Positions 58,101 through 64,000 of a stretch of 64,000 nucleotides of DNA are shown here, piece by piece; within the stretch, counting starts at the first letter, position 1; each line of letters starts with the position of its first letter. The notes under the pieces were generated by a model. That model was given only the letters and a program-made list of their open reading frames with translations, did not search any database and was not told the origin of the DNA. A program made the position numbers and the translations under genes. The stretch is from Blastomussa wellsi (lineage: Eukaryota; Cnidaria; Anthozoa; Scleractinia; Plerogyridae). The stretch is from positions 8,315,667-8,379,666 of the forward strand of contig OX393564.1 in the NCBI GenBank assembly GCA_947652115.1. Direction: 5' to 3'.

Positions 58101-61100
58101 TTTTGACCCTTTCGCCTCGTTCGCATGCTGTCTTTACAAAAGAATATATTATCGCAGGCTCAACTTCAATAACAGCTAGTGTTTTGTAACATTGCCAGTG
58201 GAAAAAAAACCGCCCCAGAAAAAAAGAAAATTATGGCGAAGCGATTTGCTCATGCTATCAGCGTGCTCCACTGAATCATGGAGCACGTTTTCGTATACTG
58301 AATTTGATTGCGTGGCTCTGCAAGCTGTGTTATAAATATAAATGGCACTGATATGGCATACCGTCCTCCAAATCTCCTACAGCTTTAACTGGACTTAAGT
58401 GAAATACTGTAATACATTATTGTGGCATTCGAAGTATGCTCATGCACAGCCATTAGAGCTAGGAAAACGGGAAACGCGAGTTTGTCTTTCATTTTACAAC
58501 CTTCGTAACTAATTCTTAAACAAATCTCTCAGAAAAATGGGAAAATAATCACTCGTTCCCAAAAAGCACAAACCGACTTATTTCCGCGTACATACACCTA
58601 ACGGCAGATTGCAGAAGTTGAATTTTTGCCGTTCGCGGGAAAAACACACGTCATGGTTAATCTCTCTAATTGTGAAAGTCTGTTTCAGGTCAGTGTGTTT
58701 GACTTTCTATTATGATCTAAAAAAAGGTCTCCAAGCTTTTAGGCAGTTCTAATACCATTTTTTCCTGTTACTAATAACTTACCTATGTCACATTGAATTT
58801 GAGGTTTTGTTTGAAACAGGGCTGATTCTAAACCCCTTAATCCTTGTGAGACTGAAAAGCAAACGAAACGTGAGAAATCACTTACAGTCTACGATTATGT
58901 AGTCGATGTGCTCTGCTCATTGTACTAATCTTTACCCTTTCACATTAGGTTCCTTTTACCATTATATTGTTTTCTATGTTGAGTGTGATTGTGATTGAAC
59001 GCGGCCAAATTCAAATCCGGCCTCGTAAAAACACGCGCTCTGCGGGCACCAAATAACTCCAGGCGGGCGGCTTTTTCATTATCGGCGCTGAATCTGATTG
59101 GTTCACGCTCCATCATCCGATGAATTGAAACCAATCAGGTTACGTTTAGACCTTATGAAACGGAAAAACCATTTAGGTGCGTACGAGCAAACAACAAGCA
59201 TTGAAGTTCAGGTTTCACGCTAAACGAATAGTTTCCAGAGAGAGAAATCAGTCAATTAATATTTGCTTAGTATAGGTAATCACATGAGGCCAAGTACTAT
59301 TAAGGATTAATTGCAGGAGAGTTTTCAAAATTTTCCAAAATTGCCCGAGTCGCGAAGCGACGAGGGCAATTTTGAAAATTTTGAAAACTCAAGTGCAATT
59401 AATCCTTAATAGTACGAGGTCTCATGGGATTACTTGTTTATCAATAAAGGGCAAAATTTATACGAAGGAAAATCACGCGCGCAGTCTATTTTTATCTGGG
59501 AAGCCTGTTTAGCGCTACGGCAATTAACGGATTAGCCAATCATTAACAGGTAATCATGCCCTCTCTTGATTACTAAAAATGCCCTCGATTAAGAAAAAAT
59601 GCCCTCTCTCTCAACCAATCAGCGCTCAGTAATTTTGCCCTTTATTGATAAAATGGGAAATGCACTGCCTCGTCCCCAGGCGTCGCCCTCTGGTCGAACT
59701 TGGTGCGCTTTACATTATGGCATTTTAGCGTGGTTCGCGTGATGTCCCCGCGCACCCTGATTTCCCGCCTTTCCGCGTTGATCCCCCGCGCACCCTGATC
59801 GACCGGCGCCCGGGCACGAAGCAGGGAAATGCAGACAAAGAAGACGGATTTAAACTTGAAGATAGTCTAGAAGCAAAAGCAGAAGACGAAGAAACAGAGA
59901 GAGCACGTTTTTGAAGCGAGACATCGTCTACTTGATCCTGCGGTCGCACAAAGTTAGCTTCAATAGCTGAAGTACTGCAGGAATTTTGTACCAACGTTCA
60001 ACCGGAAAATGTAAGTTTGTTAAATATTATGATTATCCATGAGTGTTTTACATATGGGTGATTATTTTTAGAGACATTAATTTGTAACTATCCTCAACTT
60101 CACTGGTACGAAACATGTCGTAAAGTTAAGGCAATGCGAAGTAGTTTTTGTACTCTTGCCAAAACGTAATTTGTTACCTGGATGTTATTTGGCCTTGTAT
60201 ATTGATAATAATGATAATAAAATGACTTGTATTGCGAGTATTGCTTATTTGCACCCTTGTAATGTCATTTGCGGCCCGAGAGCGAAGCGGAAGGGCCGAT
60301 AATAAACAATATTCCCTCCAAAAGTCATTTTATTCCCTTATTATGAAGCTATGTTGCTAAATTACACTAAACTTTGTTCGGAAAGCAATATTTCCTTTTG
60401 ATGTAAAAAGTGGTCCTTGTCTATTCCTCCAAATCATGTCCGGTGGCGACTCTGTTCGCGAAAAGGTTACGACTCAGTTGCAAATTATTAACGTGTTCGG
60501 CCATCCCCTCTGTTTTCTTCGTTTATTGTCAAATGCGTTTCCTGATTTTGAGTCGGTCGGTCGGAAAAGAAGAAAAAAAAGGGAGAAGCCTGGAACTAGG
60601 AGGCCGGTACCTCAGCATAATATCCGTGGAGCCTGGAAACGACAAGGCGTGGTTACAAAGTCAACATGGTAGCAATTGAGGAAGGAAAGGTCGACGCCGT
60701 GGTTAATTAGCTCAAACGGGAGTGGGTGTTCTCTTAAAGCAAAAACTAAAACTTTGTATGGAAAAAATATTGCCTATGTTTCAGATTAAAGTGACAATTA
60801 TTTGAAATTATGTGTCATTGACTTCATTGCCTTAATCATAACTTTTTGTGAAACGCGAAAATCTGGGTCGGCCGGATGACGCTAAACGGAGAAAAAAAGG
60901 GATGGCCTCACCAACCGAGACCGAGAGCCGTACCGAGAGCGAGAGCCGAATATTGGCCTGAGGTCGCAGCAGTTCGGACCGAGCACAGCGAGGTGCGTAC
61001 GAAAACGACTGAGGACCAATATTCCTCAGTACAGCTTGAGCAAGCTAGGTAAGCAAGCAGTTATCATATGGCATTTGGACCATGCTTGTTTATGTTTTTC

Positions 61101-64000
61101 TTTGAACGCACGTTCGGTCACTCCATATTCAAAGGGTTTGCATCACAACATGCTTTGGATGACTCGAGTAACTCGGAAAGAACAAGACTGGAGACAAATT
61201 TATTGAATGAGAGTATAAACGAAGATTTAGTTGCAAATTTTGAATTTGCCGGCTTTCGAAAACGAAAATGCACGGCTTGTGACTGTTTCCATGGAAACGA
61301 TCCGTATGGTAAAATACCGACCAAGCAAGAAGCAATCACAACGCTCGGATTTACCTCAAGACTGCTTTGCCATATCATGTTTAGAAACATCTTCCATACT
61401 CACTTGGCTTCTCGATATTTGAACACAGAAATCGGAAGCGATAATCGGCACAGATCTCGTCTCCCGCTTGCTCGTTGTTTCTGCAGTACACCCCAACCCG
61501 TTCTTTGCAATGGATCACCTGGCCTGTCAGCTGAGTTGACGAGCCATCCGCATGCTGGCATTCTATATCCATCACGGAGCTCGGGCACATGTCGCCTGCG
61601 ATGGACACAGCCCAGCTCCCTGTGGGTTTCTTTACAGTATACACCCAGTCAGACCACGTTCCAACTGCCAAATAAACAGATTAAAAACTTGTACCGGATG
61701 TTATTAGTTAGATATCAATATCATTTTTATTAATGCTATCGATTATCGTTTTTATATACATTGTGCAAACTTTCCATTGTGAGGAGCTGTCGTCATTTCT
61801 CCGTTAAGACAATTTACCTGACATACGGCAGTGATCTAATAACGTGATGAAATTAAAGGGTTTCGCGAAATGGTATTTCTATTGAATATACATAGGTAAG
61901 AAAACGTCACATCAAACTTGTTTTCATTTCCTAATAACAACGATATAGCCTATAGCCTTTTGTTTTCGCGTGAGTTCAATTTGAAAATGAAACAAAAATT
62001 AGTCTTTAGGACCAACCTATCTAACCCCCTCCCCCTCCCTGACTGCGTGACAAATGTGAGACTTTTGAAAATTAAGGCTGCCAATTTAGAAGCTTCTCGT
62101 AAAATCTAGAACGTGAGAAAGTTGAGAGAAAAACCGTGGGCGTCATCATCCAATATGGTTTTAGCATTCACCAACGGCAATTAAAGAATATTAAGGTGGG
62201 ATTCTACCTGAAAGCCGTTTTTCCGTCATTTAAAGTGGATTTAAAGCACATATCTCGTTTGCGTTTCAAGGAATGCTAAATCCCTTCATTCATCTCACCA
62301 GTGAATGTTTTGTGATGTTTTGAAAAATTTTGGATGATTTTTGGTTATATTTGGGAGGAGGGAGTTTTTCTTACAGAAGGAGGAAAATTTGGAGAAATAT
62401 GAAATAGTGAAGATTTAATGGAGTTTAAAAATTAGAATTTGAAGTTTAAAATTAGAATATGCACACCCATATAGCCCCCCCCCCCCCCCCCACCAAGCTG
62501 GTTGCTCTTGGGTGGGGGTCAACTGTCTGTGGGTGTTTCAAAACTACTTTTCTTCCTTTTATACTTACTCTAAACCTCTCAAAATTTCAATCAAATCCAG
62601 GTAGACCCCACATCAGGTAGACTCACATCTGATACAAATCTTCGGTCAGGAGACGTGCTGTCGGCTGACTCGGCTTTGATATAAATTTACTGTGGAAACT
62701 ATTCTCTAGCCTGCGTAGCTGGCGGGATTTCGTGACCATGTGCTTTCGGCAGCGGAGTGCTTTCAATGTTATTTTGGCGGCGTACCTACTCCGCGAGGGG
62801 ATTGGTGAGGGGTAGAGTTGAATTTGTCGCTCGTAATCGCCGGATGCTAAGTCGCTCGCGCCCGTTAATCCCACCGGCTACGCAGGCTAACTATTATCCG
62901 TTCCTTTGCTAATCCAGTACGAAAATATTAACTAAAGACAAACAAGCAAACAACTTACATGTTTCAACAGGAGATGGCTGATTTTGTTTCCATTTACTTA
63001 AGTCCATGCTTGGAATCTGGGTGCACTCAACACGTCTCAGCTCATCCGTTGCGGCAATGAAAGCATCAGGTTGGACAGAAACAATGCCGAACATGTTATC
63101 GCACAGCACCCGTGACAGTGAAGTCTTTATTATCTCGTCAAACTGCTCATCGGTAAAAACACCTTTGTTTTCAAACCAGAAGCGATCTCCATCGCGCAGT
63201 CGACGAAATTGTTCCCTTATAATACAGTGCAAAGTAGGACCAACTATTGCTCCAGGAACCGAGTCCTCAGCTAGTCCTGCCACCCACAAGTCGGCGTATT
63301 CCACATCTTCATATAACTCATGAAGAATCTGTCGCGATGTAGCGTTTTTGATTTCGTAACTTGTTTCTTGGAAGATGTCTGCATGGGAAAGATTGCACTC
63401 ACGCCTCCAGGCTCCGTAACCTGGGAGACCATGATCGCGACTTCGTTGGATATTCAGCGCCGCTAAATCAAACCCGTGCTCAGATTCCGGTTGTTGAAAG
63501 AGGTGCTTTGTTAATCCTGCAGCCATCTCACGGTTTGTACCTTGCGACTCGTTGGCCAGAAGTCCAAGTAGAACTGGCTCAATACCCTCTCTTTGCACCA
63601 GTTTGTTATTGAAAAAGGCTTTGATAAGTGGCACTTCGGGGGCAACTGGGTCAAAGTTAGCATCGAGCATTGCAAATCTCGGGCTGACCATACTATGACC
63701 GAACCTAAATGCTGACGTGGCAAAAACGTTTAAGACTCCAGGGTGTACATTAGTGTATCCTTGATAATACGGCAAGGCATTATCGCCTAGTATTTTAGGC
63801 AAATAATGGTTATAGGTAATGTGCTGAAGCATGGCTCCAACAATTTTCCTACTCTCTTGAAAGACTATGTCAGCATTCCAGTGTTTGTTGATTTGGTGGA
63901 GAATGTCAGCTATTCTGTTATGTTCTCTGACCCACAATGTGTGCATGGCTACCAGTGCTATCTGTTCATTGACTCTGAAGTCGCCGGCATCAAAACATCC
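54950..64000 (-). CDS. Heme peroxidase with WxxW and C-terminal CBM96/DNRLRE-like domains (5'-partial)
   Basis: This is a secreted animal heme peroxidase of the peroxidasin-like group; oxidative matrix cross-linking or defence is inferred. The visible exons are 64000-62959, 61664-61404, 56605-56197 and 55181-54950, giving 647 codons plus the stop. Phases are 1, 1 and 2, all consistent. The peroxidase part has AGDFRVNEQ, the catalytic-Arg motif LWVREHNRIA, the proximal-His motif FRFGHSMV, and RSRDHGLPGYGAWR. The distal Gln/His region lies beyond the window. A WxxW module follows (GTWSDW..., IECQ, CRNNEQ, CADYRFRFLC), as in mucin-type and CILP proteins. The C-terminal domain has AKLYLYLTGF, SVIPWHHDYLG, then ELDIEHAVRNW and SNYGLMLKV, which fits CBM96/DNRLRE-type beta sandwiches. 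It stops at 54950 without a membrane anchor. Confidence 0.93.
55789..56112. mobile_element. TTAA-flanked MITE in the last intron of the peroxidase gene
   Basis: The termini of about 75 bp (ggttacttcaaacctttgcg, gagtgtcctccaga) are inverted at the right (tctggaggacactcg, gaaggtttgaagtaac), with TTAA at both ends. The core is a perfect palindrome, with arms 55987-56005 and 56021-56039 (19 bp) and a 15-base loop. Confidence 0.88.
56197..56605 (-). CDS. Peroxidase gene exon: first half of CBM96/DNRLRE-like domain
   Basis: The acceptor is attgtgtcag and the donor AATAG|GTATGA (phase 2). It includes SAKLYLYLTGF and a WHPGN loop. The acceptor is weak in pyrimidines, but an in-frame stop upstream forces the exon to begin near here. 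Confidence 0.78.
57392..57532. mobile_element. Palindromic MITE, copy 2 (decayed)
   Basis: It shares gttcatgctaatctgcccgc, cctcgtcagcatgtac and gagaaaggtctat with the copy at 52145-52297. Its right arm is degraded. Confidence 0.7.
59277..59433. mobile_element. Long near-perfect palindrome (157 bp)
   Basis: The left arm (gtaatcacatgagg, gtactattaaggattaattg, gagttttcaaaatttt) is mirrored by the right arm (gaaaactc, caattaatccttaatagtac, catgggattac). The loop is gagtcgcgaagcgacga, itself palindromic. Just outside it, tatcaataaagggcaaaatt (59439) is inverted at 59629-59650. Confidence 0.85.
60215..60334. mobile_element. Fold-back fragment related to 11605-11691
   Basis: The ends aataaaatgactt and aaagtcattttatt are inverted. 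The interior has gcacccttgtaatgtcattt and aataaacaatattccc, as in the palindrome at 11605-11691. Confidence 0.6.
61404..61664 (-). CDS. Peroxidase gene exon: WxxW module
   Basis: The exon is phase 1-1 and 261 nt, with acceptor tatttggcag and donor CCAA|GTGAGT. It is one complete module with six cysteines and the WSDW signature at its start. Confidence 0.88.
61665..62958. other. Intron between the peroxidase and WxxW exons
   Basis: It holds the MITE at 62707-62889 and a C tract near 62478. Otherwise it is AT-rich, with nothing recognised. Confidence 0.6.
62707..62889. mobile_element. MITE with tagcctgcgtagc-type termini, copy 2
   Basis: The left end tagcctgcgtagctggcggg is inverted as atcccaccggctacgcaggc. 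The family also occurs at 9836-9977. It is 183 bp and non-coding. Confidence 0.8.
62959..64000 (-). CDS. Peroxidase gene exon: heme peroxidase domain (5' end off the window)
   Basis: The exon is open from the window edge in frame (GCFDAGDFRVNEQ) to the donor AAACAT|GTAAGT (phase 1). It contains the REHNR catalytic Arg and FRFGHSMV proximal His motifs, and LAEDSVPGAIVGPTL near the end. Confidence 0.95.

Larger units (their letters stand above)
56606..61403. other. Large intron of the peroxidase gene
   Basis: It holds a decayed copy of the 52145 palindromic MITE (57392-57532), a small hairpin near 57929-57970 (gggaagtttgga/tccaaacttccc), the palindrome at 59277-59433, an inverted pair at 59439-59460/59629-59650, and the repeat at 60215-60334. 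The plus-strand frame 61068-61733 is partly the antisense of the WxxW exon and is not a gene. Other parts show nothing. Confidence 0.55.

Noticed and set aside
61068..61733. 221-codon open frame on the plus strand
   Set aside because: Much of it is the antisense of the WxxW exon (61404-61664), which has clear domain residues and matched splice phases on the minus strand. The frame has no recognisable domain.

Overview
The window is nuclear DNA from an animal, and most likely a cnidarian (an anthozoan such as a stony coral). I infer this from four intron-rich metazoan extracellular or apoptosis genes, AT-rich introns, and a dense population of short inverted-repeat elements, tRNA-derived SINEs, a Penelope-like fragment and a decayed Ty3/gypsy copy. 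There are no bacterial operons, no CRISPR array and no rRNA. The organism is inferred, not proven.

Four protein-coding genes can be assembled from exons whose splice sites and reading phases all agree. (1) A TGF-beta superfamily ligand on the minus strand (four exons, 14923 down to 3345, 341 aa) has a signal-like N-terminus, a prodomain, an RRSR cleavage site and a complete seven-cysteine mature domain with nodal-like features. (2) The caspase-activated DNase DFFB/CAD lies on the plus strand (four exons, 16326-21452, 327 aa), head to head with the ligand across 1.4 kb. (3) A secreted matrix protein on the minus strand (seven exons, 36018 down to 24029, 554 aa) has the order signal peptide, CUB, three calcium-binding-type EGF modules, degenerate cadherin-like repeats. 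(4) The 3' part of a heme peroxidase gene lies on the minus strand (64000 down to 54950, the 5' end outside the window). Its peroxidase domain is followed by a WxxW cysteine-rich module and a C-terminal CBM96/DNRLRE-like domain.

The rest is repeats. Positions 1-3110 hold decayed elements, including a LINE endonuclease remnant. Ligand intron 1 holds a pair of 0.9-kb inverted arms around a 2.3-kb spacer. The DFFB introns and the gap to gene 3 hold SINEs, MITEs and a Penelope-end hairpin. Positions 36019-41117 look almost empty. Positions 41118-54745 are a graveyard of nested elements: a TTAA-flanked MITE family, a palindromic complex, a tRNA-Thr-like sequence, a broken gypsy pol with two insertions, several fold-back elements, and a 2-kb inverted-repeat element that contains a Penelope GIY-YIG fragment.

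Three of the four genes encode secreted or matrix proteins on the same strand. The ligand prodomain and the peroxidase C-terminal domain share a similar W-rich pattern. Nothing in the sequence shows that the genes act in one pathway.
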